Assembly (NCBI GenBank): GCA_029560585.1 | Contig: JAKQKQ010000335.1 | Span: forward strand, 1-64,000 | Direction: 5' to 3' | Length of the DNA: 64,000 bases | Origin: Verrucomicrobiota bacterium | Lineage (GTDB): Bacteria; Verrucomicrobiota; Verrucomicrobiia; JADLBR01 | The notes under the pieces: generated by a model | Databases searched by the model: none | The model's input: the letters and a program-made list of their open reading frames with translations, nothing else | What the model was told of the DNA's origin: nothing | In this document: in pieces, positions 1-9,171 of the stretch | How positions within the stretch are numbered: position 1 is the stretch's first letter | How the letters are laid out: every line of letters starts with the position of its first letter | Position numbers and translations under genes: made by a program

Positions 1-141
1 GGCGCGGGACTCCGGTCGGCCTTCGCTACGCTCCGGCCTCCCTGCGTCCCGCACCCCCAGCCGGCACAAGAAGACAACAAACAAAGAAAGGGGACATTCT
101 CTCGTGAGTTAACAGGGGGACATTTCTAAAGAGTTTTGACA
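1..141 (+). mobile_element. 3' end of an IS element running off the left edge
   Basis: Two direct copies of a 25-27 nt motif lie at 90-115 and 115-141 (GGGGACATTCTCTCGTGAG... and GGGGGACATTTCTAAAGAG...), ending in TTAACA and TTGACA. Upstream, positions 16-39 carry on the minus strand GGCCGGAGCGTAGCG followed by AAGGCCGAC. This nearly matches 20686-20709, downstream of the transposase of the complete IS at 20584-22011. That element also has two direct copies of its end motif after the transposase, so the layout is the same although the motifs differ. The transposase of this copy would lie left of the window on the + strand. Inference from layout; the family name is not established. Confidence 0.5.
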
Positions 142-161
142 TCGCCCGCAAGCAAGCTCCC
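142..161 (-). repeat. Degenerate REP-like half element
   Basis: ATCGCCCGCAAGCAAGCTCC resembles the inverted half of the REPIN-like elements at 45558 and 55889 (AATCGCCTGCAAGCAGGCTCC) but lacks the terminal CTAC and the partner half. It may be a decayed copy or chance similarity. Confidence 0.35.
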
Positions 162-197
162 GCGGGATGCTTGCGCGGAATTGTCGAATTGGGTCGC

Positions 198-1595
198 TTA
201 CTGCGCGCGATGTTTCTTGCGCTGCTTGCGGGGCGCCGAGCCGGGTTCGGCGCCGTCGCTTTCCCTTTTCCCGCCGCCCCAGAGCGGTTTCACGAGCGTC
301 GCATTCCATGCGCCCCACTTGGCCTGCAGCTCCTTGGCCTTTTCGGGCATTTCTTGGGAGAGGTCTTTGGTTTCGCCGATATCGGTGGAGAGGTTGTAGA
401 GCCGGGGGGTTGTCACGGGCTGGTTGCGACCTCCCGATCGCGTGTCGGCGTTGCTATCGTATCGGACCAGTTTGTAGTCGCCGGTGCGGATGGCCATCTG
501 TTCTCCAAAGCGCCAATAGAGGGCATCGTGTGGGGGGCCAGATTTCTCGCCGGTGAGAAATGGCAGCAGGTTCACGCCGTCCAGTTTCCATTCTGGGCTC
601 ACCTCGACGCCCGCGACGGCCAGCGCGGTCGCGTGCAGGTCGAGCTGGATGGCTGGCTGTTCGAATACGCCCGGCTTCAGGTGGGTTGGCCACGATACGA
701 CGAAGGGAACGCGGATACCTCCCTCGAGCGTGGTGCGCTTGGACCCGCGCAACGGATCGTTGCGCGAGCCGTTGACGGTGACCCCAGGCATGGTGGGGCC
801 GCCATTGTCGCTGATGAACGTGATCAGCGTCCTGTTCTCGAGCCCGGCTTCGGCTATCGCTTTTTGGACGCGGCCGATGGCTTCGTCCATGGCGAGCATC
901 ATGGCGTCGTATGCGCGGCGCTCCTTGTCGGCGATCCCCTCAAACTTCGCGAGTCGATCATCGGTGGCGTGCATCGGCGTGTGGACGGCATTGAACGCCA
1001 GGTACAGGAACCACTGCTCGGCCTTATGCCGCTCGATGAACGAGACCGCCTCGCGGCCAAACGCGTCGGTTGTGTAATCCAGCTCATTGACCTGCTCGTT
1101 GCCCCGAAGGACTCCCGCGGCCTCGAAATAGCTGTGGGCGCCACCGAGGAAGCCGAAGAACTCGTCAAAGCCGCGTTTCTGCGGGTGCATCTCTGGCAAA
1201 GAGCCGAGGTGCCATTTGCCCACGATGCCGGTGACATATCCGGTCGACTTGAGGCGGTCGGCGATGGTGGTCTCGGTGAGCGGTAGGCCGTTCGAGCCCG
1301 ATGGATTGAATTCGTGCCCGAAGCGCGTCTGGTATCGACCCGTCATGAGTCCCGCGCGGCTCGGCGAGCAATAGGGACCCGAGACATAGCCGTTGGTAAA
1401 TCGAACGCCTCCGGCGGCGAGCCGGTCGAGATTCGGCGTGGGGATGTCCTTGCATCTGTGGAAGCCCACGTCCGCATAGCCCATGTCATCGCCGACGATG
1501 AAGAGGATGTTGGGCTTTTGCGGGGGGGCTGCTGTGATCGGGGCGGATGCGGCGGCGAGCAGCAGGGCGACGCGTGGGACGAGGGTGTGTTTCAT
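198..1595 (-). CDS. Exported type I sulfatase (CSPSR)
   Basis: A 465-residue formylglycine-dependent sulfatase that hydrolyses sulfate esters, probably on an exported glycan. Residues 1-22 form a signal peptide ending near TAA. Metal-site aspartates lie in VGDDMGYADVG (about 34-44). The formylglycine motif is CSPSR at 76-80, followed by AGLMTGR. The GKWHLG motif carries the catalytic Lys and His, and SDNGGP completes the calcium site, so all core motifs are intact. It is the last gene of the operon that starts with the sigma factor near 11366, and begins 18 bp after the preceding hydrolase ends (1614 to 1595). The basic C-terminus (PRKQRKKHRAQ) resembles that of the sulfatases ending at 5802 and 16775. 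The natural substrate cannot be read from sequence. Confidence 0.95.
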   Translation of the reverse strand: MKHTLVPRVALLLAAASAPITAAPPQKPNILFIVGDDMGYADVGFHRCKDIPTPNLDRLAAGGVRFTNGYVSGPYCSPSRAGLMTGRYQTRFGHEFNPSGSNGLPLTETTIADRLKSTGYVTGIVGKWHLGSLPEMHPQKRGFDEFFGFLGGAHSYFEAAGVLRGNEQVNELDYTTDAFGREAVSFIERHKAEQWFLYLAFNAVHTPMHATDDRLAKFEGIADKERRAYDAMMLAMDEAIGRVQKAIAEAGLENRTLITFISDNGGPTMPGVTVNGSRNDPLRGSKRTTLEGGIRVPFVVSWPTHLKPGVFEQPAIQLDLHATALAVAGVEVSPEWKLDGVNLLPFLTGEKSGPPHDALYWRFGEQMAIRTGDYKLVRYDSNADTRSGGRNQPVTTPRLYNLSTDIGETKDLSQEMPEKAKELQAKWGAWNATLVKPLWGGGKRESDGAEPGSAPRKQRKKHRAQ

Positions 1596-1613
1596 GGGTA
1601 AGTTACCTTTCCG

Positions 1614-4280
1614 TCATTCTGGAACGATCTCGTACCAGAGAGTCTTGTAGCGCGAATCGAGAACGAATCGCACGCCGCTGGCGGTGACATCGCCATTGAT
1701 CTGATCGAGCCGTCGCCCGTGGGAATCCAGCGGCCAGGCCGAGGCGCGTTTTGTTTTCAGTATCATTTCGAACGGGATTCCCTCGCACATCACCGGGCCA
1801 TCACCCCACTGGTCACCGACGGATGTCTTTTCGGCGTTCCAGCCCATGCCGCGATTCTCCACGTAGCCAGTGGCGGTCACCAGGATGCCCGCGCCGCGGG
1901 AATGGAAGTCGTCGCCCCGGATCGCGGAGGCGGTGATGACAGAGAAACCGCCCTGCATCGTCGGGCCGGGCCTGAGGGTCACGTCCCCCAACTCGAATGT
2001 CTTGCCCGCACCGAAACCGATCACGGCCTTGGCGCGCGGCGCATTGACCGTGAGCACGCCGCCGACCGCGTCGCTCAGATCGCAGGATAGCTCACTGGTG
2101 TCTGATTGAGCCCGCCTGAGTCCGGGGTCGGCGAGCGGCGCAGTTGCCCCTGAGCCAAGGTCGAGCCCGATCCGATGCGCGAATGCGTCGAGCCATGTCG
2201 CCCCTTTCCCTGCGGCGGCGTCGAACGATCGCCAAGATGAGCCGGACAGCCCGATCAGCGAACGTTTCTCTTCGTCCAGCGTCACGCCGATGGGCGTTTC
2301 CCCCCGCGCTGGTGCCACGTCGCCGCGTCGAAATGCGAGGGCGCCGAATGGGAGGGTGACGAGCTTGATCGGGTGACGGGCCATGTTGAACCAACCGTCG
2401 ATCTGATCGGGGGGGAGCTTTTGCGCCTCGCGACGTTGCCAGTCGTAGGTCATCTCCTGCCAGCAGTGGAAAACGATGCCGTCCCAGTCCTGCAGTGCCC
2501 CCAACGAGGCGATGGTGGGAACCTGCTCCGCGCAGTAGGTGCTCGGCGCGGGATGGCAGTACTCGCTGATATTATATGGCCTTCCGATCGTCCGGCGCCC
2601 GGCCAGTTCCACGACCTCCTCGCAGCCGCGGTTGACCATTGGGGAGTTGCCGATGGTCCAATCCTTCGGGTCCCAGGGTTTGTGGGGGAACGACGGATGT
2701 TGCCAGTAGCCGTGTGAGTCGAGGTAGTCACAACGTGCCTGGCTGAAATACGAGCTGTACTGGTCCACCTGAGTGCCCTTGATGGGATGCTTGCAGCCCA
2801 GCTCATTCCGGAGGAAGTCGCGCATCGTGTCGAAGTAGCGGGCGTCTTGCTCGTAGAGAAAATCCACGAAATCCGCGGCGACCTGCCGCGTGCGCCTCAC
2901 GCAGTCCTCTGGGGCCAATGGCATCGAGACGTTGCCTGCGTCGAGCGATTCGCCCGGGGGCAGTCCGATCACGTCCGCCTTGCGCAGGGAGAGCGCTGCC
3001 AGCGACACGCGGCTGGCGCCAAGCGGCGGCGTGATCATGAGTTTTGCGGCGGGCTCATCCTGGGCGCCCGCGAAGAACAATGTCACCTCTCCCCACTCGG
3101 GGCCGATCTCCGGCGATGCCGCCAGTCCCACGGTGCTCCATGGGGGATGATTCATGGAGACGATCACGCTGAGCTTCGCGGGCGCCTTGGTCGGGATGTC
3201 GGCCTTTGCGCAAAAGGAAAGCTGATATCGGCAGTCTTTTTCGATGACGAGGCCACCCTGGTTAAGGTTGACGAACGCCAGCCGTTCCTGCGCTCGATCG
3301 CTTTCGATGAGGACGCACGGCACCCGCCCCGGCCCGCCATCGGCGACGATCGCCATGGTGGCGGTTGACGGTTTGGCGCACTGCAAGCCCCATGGTGACG
3401 GACCGCCCGAAAAGTCGCCATTTTCCAGCATGTTTCGCGGCTCCGCGTGAATCTCTCCGGTCGACCAGGATTGGCGGAGACGGTCCGTCGTGGCGTGGCG
3501 CGTCTTCAGGAACTTGTTCCAGTGCGACTGGAGGTCGGCCACCATCGCGTCCGGCCATGCCTTGCGGAAGTGGCCGCCGCGCCAGGCGCAGATGAGGCCG
3601 TTCTCGTTGACGATTTCCAAAGAGGAGACCGCCGGTTCCTCGGTGTAGGCCTTGCCGGTGTAGGGATTGACGTGGCCGAAGAAATCTCGGGCGAACTGTT
3701 TCTCGGCCTCGACGAAGCGGTCGTTCCACAGGGGAATACCGCTGGCAAAGGGGGAGAATTTCTGAAAATCCGCGCCCGGATAGTCCGTCGGGCCCGAGAT
3801 GTTCCGCCAGTGATAGCCGTGTACCGGCAACTCGACGTAGATGCCGCATTTCTTGAGTTCGGAGATGAAGCAGTCGAGCCGGTCGAGCTGCGCGGGGTCG
3901 ATCTGCAACTTTCCCTTGTGGGCGGGATCGAAGAGGCCGAGGGGCGCGTGGTGTCCGTCGATCAGGTGGATTCGCACCTGATTCATGCCCCGGCTGGCCA
4001 GCCGTCGTGCCACGAGAGGTGCATCCTCGCGGGAGGGGAAACAGGCCACCCCTATGACACACGTGCCCCAGAAGCGGATGCGTTTGCCGCCTGCGAAGAA
4101 ATGGCCGTCGCGTACCGAGACGAGGTCGTTCGCGGGCGCGCCATTGAGAAAAGAAAGGTCGGTGATGCCTTCGGTGATGCAGTCGGCGGGGAGCGAAAAC
4201 GGAAAAAGGTTTTCGGCGGTGTCCGCGGCCGATGAGGTACCGGCGATGAGCAGAGCGGCGAGAGTGATGGGGTGTTTCAA
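1614..4280 (-). CDS. Exported clan GH-A glycoside hydrolase-like protein
   Basis: An 888-residue protein starting at TTG 4280. This start overlaps the upstream gene's stop as TTGA and has AAGGA about 8 nt upstream, so I prefer it to the longer frame from 4340. The signal peptide is LKHPITLAALLIAGTSSAA. A TIM-barrel-like part follows, with WGTCVIG, NQVRIHLIDGHHAP and LDCFISELKKCGIYVELPV. Likely acid/base Glu is in SLEIVNENG and likely nucleophile Glu in YNISEYCHPAP, the usual strand 4 and strand 7 positions of clan GH-A. An insertion around residues 300-440 looks like a carbohydrate-binding beta-sandwich. It shares this layout with the protein at 55977-58874. The exact GH family is not assigned. 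Its place between sulfatase genes suggests it cuts the desulfated backbone. Confidence 0.8.
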   Translation of the reverse strand: MKHPITLAALLIAGTSSAADTAENLFPFSLPADCITEGITDLSFLNGAPANDLVSVRDGHFFAGGKRIRFWGTCVIGVACFPSREDAPLVARRLASRGMNQVRIHLIDGHHAPLGLFDPAHKGKLQIDPAQLDRLDCFISELKKCGIYVELPVHGYHWRNISGPTDYPGADFQKFSPFASGIPLWNDRFVEAEKQFARDFFGHVNPYTGKAYTEEPAVSSLEIVNENGLICAWRGGHFRKAWPDAMVADLQSHWNKFLKTRHATTDRLRQSWSTGEIHAEPRNMLENGDFSGGPSPWGLQCAKPSTATMAIVADGGPGRVPCVLIESDRAQERLAFVNLNQGGLVIEKDCRYQLSFCAKADIPTKAPAKLSVIVSMNHPPWSTVGLAASPEIGPEWGEVTLFFAGAQDEPAAKLMITPPLGASRVSLAALSLRKADVIGLPPGESLDAGNVSMPLAPEDCVRRTRQVAADFVDFLYEQDARYFDTMRDFLRNELGCKHPIKGTQVDQYSSYFSQARCDYLDSHGYWQHPSFPHKPWDPKDWTIGNSPMVNRGCEEVVELAGRRTIGRPYNISEYCHPAPSTYCAEQVPTIASLGALQDWDGIVFHCWQEMTYDWQRREAQKLPPDQIDGWFNMARHPIKLVTLPFGALAFRRGDVAPARGETPIGVTLDEEKRSLIGLSGSSWRSFDAAAGKGATWLDAFAHRIGLDLGSGATAPLADPGLRRAQSDTSELSCDLSDAVGGVLTVNAPRAKAVIGFGAGKTFELGDVTLRPGPTMQGGFSVITASAIRGDDFHSRGAGILVTATGYVENRGMGWNAEKTSVGDQWGDGPVMCEGIPFEMILKTKRASAWPLDSHGRRLDQINGDVTASGVRFVLDSRYKTLWYEIVPE

Positions 4281-5740
4281 GGGTCGATCCTTGCGAGTTC
4301 CTGGACGGCGCGTATGGCCATGAGTTCGCAGTTGAACCACATCGGGCCCGAGGGTTGCATGACCCAGGTGAGATACCGGCCGGGGGCCGCTCGGTTGGAT
4401 TGTGTGCGGGCGAGGGTGGCGGCGAGTCCCTTGGCCTTCTCGAGATGCAGGCGGTCCCCCGTGGCGTCATAGGCGGCGAGGTACGTGCAGATCAGTTTGG
4501 CGGAACTGGCGCAAACCGGCGCGTAACAGCGGTACTGTTCCAGGACGCAGGGCAGCATCCAGCCGCGCCTCCTGGCGCCGGATTCGCCGTCGGGGTTTTG
4601 TTTCAGGGGTGTTTCGGCCGGCGGCTGCGCCCAGATCACGAATTGATCCTCGGCGAAGCGGAGCAGATCGAGCGCGAGTGCCCGGCGCGCCTGATCCTGA
4701 GGAGCCGTCTCCAGCAGGTGTATCGCAAAGTCGCAGGCCTCGTGTTTGGTGAGGTTCTGATAGGGCGGCTGGGGTTTCACGTCCTCGAACTGGCCCTGCC
4801 AATTCCATGTGCGCACGGGGTATTTTTCGATCCACGCGATGGCGTTGTCGCGCACGGGTTCGAAGCGGCGATCGCCGGTCACTCGCCCGAGCCGATCTAG
4901 GAAGGTGATGACCGACGTTAAGATGAGAACGTTGTCCGTGACTGGCTGGTTGTCCTTTGCGGTCACGAAGAGTGGCCAGCTTCCCTCTGGCGTTTGGCGC
5001 CGAGCGTAGGTTTCCGCGATGCGCACGGCGGCATCGAGGTACTTTCTGTCCCCGGTCGCGGCATGGACGTCGAGGTAATAGAGTCCGGTTTCCGCCCCGC
5101 AGAGGGTCATGTGGCGTTCGGCCACCATGTGTCCGCGGAGCCGATCTTGGAACATCGTGGGATGATAGGTGGGCGGATGGAACGCCCACGCGGCATCCTT
5201 CGGATGGCGGATCCCCAAGAGGTAGTCGGCCGCGCGGCGGGCCGCCAGAAGCGCCTGGACCGCATCCGGTGGCGGTGGGTGCTGTGAGGCATAGATGGCC
5301 AGCGCGGCTGCGGCGGAGAGCAGACCCGTGAGATGACACTTGCCGAATGCGCCGGTGGCGTAGCCTTTTTTCTGGAACAGTTTGGCCAGCGTCAAGCGGC
5401 TTAGATCGAACAGCAGCGGACCGCCGGGGGCATGGACTCCGGTGGGATGATGCCTTGGTTCGCGCCAGAAATAGCGGCCCGCCATCAATCCGTAACGGGT
5501 CGGCGAGCAGACGGATCCCGGCGTGTAGGCCTGGGTGAAGCGCACGCCCTCGCTGGCGAGCCGGTCGATGTTCGGCGTCTTGATTTTCGTCGCCCCGTAA
5601 CAACCGACGTCGCCGTAGCCGAGGTCGTCGGCCAGGATGAGCACGAAGTTGGGCGCGGCGGCGGCATGTGCCAAGAAAGGTGACGCCAAGAGAACCATCG
5701 GGAACTCGTGCCGGCGAGAGTTGGTCGTGGTTGTCGTCAT
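4277..5740 (-). CDS. Chimera: sulfatase N-terminus fused to an alpha/alpha-toroid-like domain
   Basis: Start chosen at ATG 5740 (487 aa; ATG 5698 is also possible). Residues 1-27 look like a signal peptide. Residues 30-137 are a clear sulfatase N-terminus: LILADDLGYGDVG, the formylglycine motif CSPTR (78-82), then GKCHL where sulfatases normally have GKWHL. From about residue 138 sulfatase similarity stops. The rest is helical, with repeats such as LLAARRAADYLLGI, TGLYYLDVHAATGDRKYLDAAV and LICTYLAAYDATGDRLHLEKA, typical of six-hairpin (alpha/alpha) toroid hydrolases and lyases. The missing sulfatase half includes the DNG calcium motif, so sulfatase activity is unlikely. The frame stays open across the join near 5338, and the stop overlaps the next gene's TTG start. 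It could be a real deletion fusion or an assembly error. Confidence 0.75.
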   Translation of the reverse strand: MTTTTTNSRRHEFPMVLLASPFLAHAAAAPNFVLILADDLGYGDVGCYGATKIKTPNIDRLASEGVRFTQAYTPGSVCSPTRYGLMAGRYFWREPRHHPTGVHAPGGPLLFDLSRLTLAKLFQKKGYATGAFGKCHLTGLLSAAAALAIYASQHPPPPDAVQALLAARRAADYLLGIRHPKDAAWAFHPPTYHPTMFQDRLRGHMVAERHMTLCGAETGLYYLDVHAATGDRKYLDAAVRIAETYARRQTPEGSWPLFVTAKDNQPVTDNVLILTSVITFLDRLGRVTGDRRFEPVRDNAIAWIEKYPVRTWNWQGQFEDVKPQPPYQNLTKHEACDFAIHLLETAPQDQARRALALDLLRFAEDQFVIWAQPPAETPLKQNPDGESGARRRGWMLPCVLEQYRCYAPVCASSAKLICTYLAAYDATGDRLHLEKAKGLAATLARTQSNRAAPGRYLTWVMQPSGPMWFNCELMAIRAVQELARIDP

Positions 5741-5801
5741 GTTGGTGGATGCGCCCTGCGGGTCCCATCTGGGACTGGGCGCCGGCTTGCGAACTGTGGC
5801 G

Positions 5802-7172
5802 TCAGGATTCCGCCCTTCGCTTCCTATGCTGTTTCCTCTTGCCTTTTGTTTGGGCCGCGCCCTCCCGCGGTTTGGGTTCGGGCAGCGATGCGAGGATGGC
5901 GGCAAAGCGCTCGCGGGCCGCCTTCACTTCCGGGTCCCCCGAGGTGGTCACGTCTTTGTAGCTGGTGCCATCGCGGCTTTCGCCGCAGTCAAAGAACCTC
6001 TCGGGCTTGCCGTCTTTGGGGATCTCGAGGAGCCAGCGCTCGTCGCGGAGGATGCGGCCATCGTCGAGATGGCTGTAGATCCAGTCTCGGTGTTTCGGTT
6101 TTTCGCCGCGGAGCACCGGTCCGAGGCTGTGGCCATCAAAGGGGATATCCTTGGGCAACTCGGCCCCGGCGTACTCCGCGAGGGTGGGCATGATGTCGGT
6201 GAGATCCGCAACGGCGCGGGAGACGACGCCGCGTTTCACGCCCGGTCCGCAGATGATGCAGGGGACGCGGGCTCCGAGTTCCGTCACGGTGCCCTTGCCC
6301 TCGCCGCCCGTGCCGTTATCACCGATGAAGATCACCAGCGTGTTTTCGTCGAGTCCCTCGGCCTTGAGCGCGGCGAACAGCCGACCCATGAGATAGTCGA
6401 GGTATTCGAGATTGGATTTCAGACCGGCCGGCCAGCGCGTGCCGGGTTTGGTGGGGTCGGGTGTTTCCACGCGCGGCTGGTGGGTGAGCACAGATGTGTA
6501 ATAGACAAAGAAAGGTCCGTCCTTATGGCGGCGCGCGAAGTCGATGACGAAGTCGTTGAAAAGATCCGGGCCAAAGTCGTCGGGAGTCGTGGGGCGATAT
6601 TTGCCATTCTCGACGATGCTGGGTTGCCAGTACCTGGAAGCATTGGATTTTTGGCCTTTGCCCTCGTGGGCGGGGTGCTTGATGCCGGCTGGCAGATTAT
6701 GGTCGTAGGCCCACATGCGATACTCATCGAAGCCGGAGTCTTGAATGAGGGTGGGGAGTTCGCCGGAAAGCTGCCATTTGCCCGCGAGCGCGGTCGCGTA
6801 GCCACGCGATTTCAACAGGTCGGCGTGCGTAAAATGCTCGGAGATCCTAGATTGTGGTGATTCTGGGGAGGGCTTGAAGGCGGGGTTTTGCATGCCGAGA
6901 AAACCGTTGTGGAATCCGTATTGTCCGGTCATCAGTGCGACGCGGGTGGGGGTACACAGGGGGTTGGCGTAGAATGTTTCGAAGCGCATTCCTTCCGCCG
7001 CCATGCGATCGAGGTTGGGCGTGCTGTGCCGTTGGCTGCCGTAGCAGGAGAGCTCTTTTGCGCCGAGGTCGTCCGCCAGGACGAGGATGATGTTGGTTCG
7101 TGACGGGTCGGCGGCGTGGCAAGCGACGGCGCCGGCGAAGAACGCCAGGCAGAGGAGGATCTTGTTTTGCAT
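5802..7172 (-). CDS. Exported type I sulfatase (CTPTR, GKWQL variant)
   Basis: A 456-residue sulfatase. Start taken at ATG 7172 (signal peptide MQNKILLCLAFFAGAVACHA), 8 nt downstream of the previous stop; ATG 7190 would overlap that gene. Metal motif VLADDLGAKE (31-40), formylglycine motif CTPTR (73-77), VALMTGQYG, and IFIGDNGTGGEG for the calcium site are visible. The GKWHLG motif reads GKWQLSGE, so the catalytic-site His is replaced by Gln. This may mark a subfamily rather than a loss of function. The C-terminal tail is very basic (TKGKRKQHRKRR). It sits fourth in the sigma-factor operon. The product is expected in the periplasm or outside. Confidence 0.93.
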   Translation of the reverse strand: MQNKILLCLAFFAGAVACHAADPSRTNIILVLADDLGAKELSCYGSQRHSTPNLDRMAAEGMRFETFYANPLCTPTRVALMTGQYGFHNGFLGMQNPAFKPSPESPQSRISEHFTHADLLKSRGYATALAGKWQLSGELPTLIQDSGFDEYRMWAYDHNLPAGIKHPAHEGKGQKSNASRYWQPSIVENGKYRPTTPDDFGPDLFNDFVIDFARRHKDGPFFVYYTSVLTHQPRVETPDPTKPGTRWPAGLKSNLEYLDYLMGRLFAALKAEGLDENTLVIFIGDNGTGGEGKGTVTELGARVPCIICGPGVKRGVVSRAVADLTDIMPTLAEYAGAELPKDIPFDGHSLGPVLRGEKPKHRDWIYSHLDDGRILRDERWLLEIPKDGKPERFFDCGESRDGTSYKDVTTSGDPEVKAARERFAAILASLPEPKPREGAAQTKGKRKQHRKRRAES

Positions 7173-7179
7173 GGTGGTG

Positions 7180-9159
7180 CTACTTCGCATCAAAATCCCA
7201 TCGGGTGGGTTTGGCGTCTGGAGAGGCGGGCTGGAGCTCGACCCAATCCAGAGCGACGGCCTTGCCCCTTGCGGGAAGATAGAGGCGGAGGTGGAGGAGC
7301 GACCCTTTGACCGGGAGCTGGGCGGTTGTTTCGGCGCCCTCGGCGCTTGCGGGTAGGGTGAACTCTTGGACCTGGCCCTCGTTGGGGAATGCATCTTGGT
7401 CGGCGGTTCGCCACTGAACTTTGGCTGGTCCGCCCTCGGACTTCGCGCGGAGGCGAAGGGTCACGGGGCCCATGAGTTTGAGGGCCGTCAAGCCGAGGAA
7501 TGGTGCAGGGCCCTCACCCGTCACGATGAGCCAGCCATCGCGTTCCTCGGCCCCGCAATTTTTCGGCACCCAGCCGCCGAGTGGCCTTGCGGCGCGGGCG
7601 GGGCTTCCTGTCCCCGGTTTGAATGCGGGATTGGGCCGCGGGTAGGTGGCGCCGGTATCGGAGAGGAAACCATCGATGAGCGCGTCCATCTCCTTCACGC
7701 GATTGGGTTCGGCGGGGGCCAGGTTCTTTGTCTCGCCGATGTCGTCGCGCAGGTTGTAGAGCTCGCGAAGGCTTGGGTCGGCTGGGGGAACGCCGAACCA
7801 GCGGATGAGTTTCCAGTCCCCAGATCGCACCCACACACCGCCCGCGTGTCCGGCGCTGCGGCCGTGGGGGAAGTAGTTGAAGAAAGCCTTGCGCTCGAGC
7901 GCACCGGTCTGCTTCAGCACGTTGGCGTAGCTTACTCCGTCGATCTTCTGCTGGGCGGGACGCGACAGGCCGACCATGTCGAGCAACGTGGGATACAGGT
8001 CTATGTGCCCGACCACCGCATTGCTGGTGGTGCCCGGCTTGATGCGTCCTGGCCACGACCACATCAGCGGGACGCGCGTGCCGCCCTCATAGAGCGAGCC
8101 CTTGCCGTCGCGGAGCGGTGCGTTGATCGTGGGCGGTTGCGTGCCGGCCCATTTGCGCCAATCGACCATAAAAGGATCGTCGGCCTTGCGGCGCTGGGCC
8201 CTCCCATCTTCCGCTGTGTTGCTGTGGGTGTTGCCGCCATTGTCAGAGTTGAAGACGACGATGGTGTTGTCCGCGATGCCGAGGCGGTTGAGGGTGTCGA
8301 GGACGCGTCCAAAACATTCGTCCACGCTCTTGAGCATCGAGGCCATGATGGGATTGCCCTGGACGCCCCGCGGATCTTTCTTGGGGGCGAACGCCTTGGT
8401 GTACTCCACCTTGTGGCCCCATGGGCCGTGGACTCCGTAATTCCAGAGATTCAGGAAAAACGGCCTGTCGCGGTTCGCCTCGATAAACCTTATGGCCTCG
8501 TCCGCGAGGCGATCGACAATGTACTCGCCGGGTGGGCCATCGGTGATAGTGCCGACTTTGTTTTTGCCGCCGGGAGTTCCTTCTGGGCTCACGCCATAAG
8601 GAGAGAAGTAGCTGCCGGGGGGGCCGGGGTCGGGGTGGCAGTGGAACGTTGTATCGAAGCCCTGCTGTTCCGGCCAGTATGGCTGCGTCAGGCCGAGGTG
8701 CCACTTGCCGATGTGGGCGGTACGATAGCCTGCGTTGCGCAGCGCCTCGGCGAGCGTATGCTCCGATGGCTCCATGAAGTTCTTGCTCTTGGGCGCGAGC
8801 ATTGGCTGGGAGGGCGGCGCGCTGTCGGGCAGGTATTTGTAGTTCGCGGGCTGCGGGGGCAGATGGCCGGAGGCGCTGGTGATGCCGTGGCGGGCGGAGT
8901 ATTTCCCGGTCAGGAGGCTTGCGCGCGTGGGCGAGCACAGCGGTTGCGCGTAGGCGTCCGTGAACCGCATCGCATCCTTGGCGAAGCGATCGATGTTGGG
9001 TGTCTCGTAGTATTTTGATCCATATACCCCGCAATCCATCCAACCCATGTCGTCCACGAGAAAGACGATGATGTTGGGTTTGGATGGTTTCGGCGCATCG
9101 GCGGCGCGGGGTGCCGCCGATGCACACATCAGGATGGCGAGGATTAGCATTCGTTTCAT
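7180..9159 (-). CDS. Exported type I sulfatase with C-terminal beta-sandwich extension
   Basis: A 659-residue protein, longer than the usual 450-550 aa. ATG 9159 is preceded by AGGTGG at good spacing. The signal peptide is MKRMLILAILMCASAAPRAA. Sulfatase motifs are FLVDDMGWMDCG (33-44), formylglycine motif CSPTR (75-79), GKWHLGLT and NSDNGGNTH. After the sulfatase fold ends near residue 540, a 110-120 residue segment rich in beta-type sequence (VTLRLRAKSEGGPAKVQWRT, LLHLRLYLPARG, VALDWVELQP) looks like a carbohydrate-binding or galactose-binding-like domain. That domain call is inference. It begins 12 bp after the FecR-LamG gene ends and is third in the operon. Confidence 0.95.
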   Translation of the reverse strand: MKRMLILAILMCASAAPRAADAPKPSKPNIIVFLVDDMGWMDCGVYGSKYYETPNIDRFAKDAMRFTDAYAQPLCSPTRASLLTGKYSARHGITSASGHLPPQPANYKYLPDSAPPSQPMLAPKSKNFMEPSEHTLAEALRNAGYRTAHIGKWHLGLTQPYWPEQQGFDTTFHCHPDPGPPGSYFSPYGVSPEGTPGGKNKVGTITDGPPGEYIVDRLADEAIRFIEANRDRPFFLNLWNYGVHGPWGHKVEYTKAFAPKKDPRGVQGNPIMASMLKSVDECFGRVLDTLNRLGIADNTIVVFNSDNGGNTHSNTAEDGRAQRRKADDPFMVDWRKWAGTQPPTINAPLRDGKGSLYEGGTRVPLMWSWPGRIKPGTTSNAVVGHIDLYPTLLDMVGLSRPAQQKIDGVSYANVLKQTGALERKAFFNYFPHGRSAGHAGGVWVRSGDWKLIRWFGVPPADPSLRELYNLRDDIGETKNLAPAEPNRVKEMDALIDGFLSDTGATYPRPNPAFKPGTGSPARAARPLGGWVPKNCGAEERDGWLIVTGEGPAPFLGLTALKLMGPVTLRLRAKSEGGPAKVQWRTADQDAFPNEGQVQEFTLPASAEGAETTAQLPVKGSLLHLRLYLPARGKAVALDWVELQPASPDAKPTRWDFDAK

Positions 9160-9171
9160 GATCCACCTCGT

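Noticed and set aside
171-1286. 371-residue open frame on the plus strand
   Set aside because: It lies antisense to the sulfatase at 198-1595, has no family motif, and is a frame shadow common in GC-rich genes.
7366-9018. 550-residue open frame on the plus strand
   Set aside because: Antisense to the sulfatase at 7180-9159, whose motifs and ribosome site are clear.
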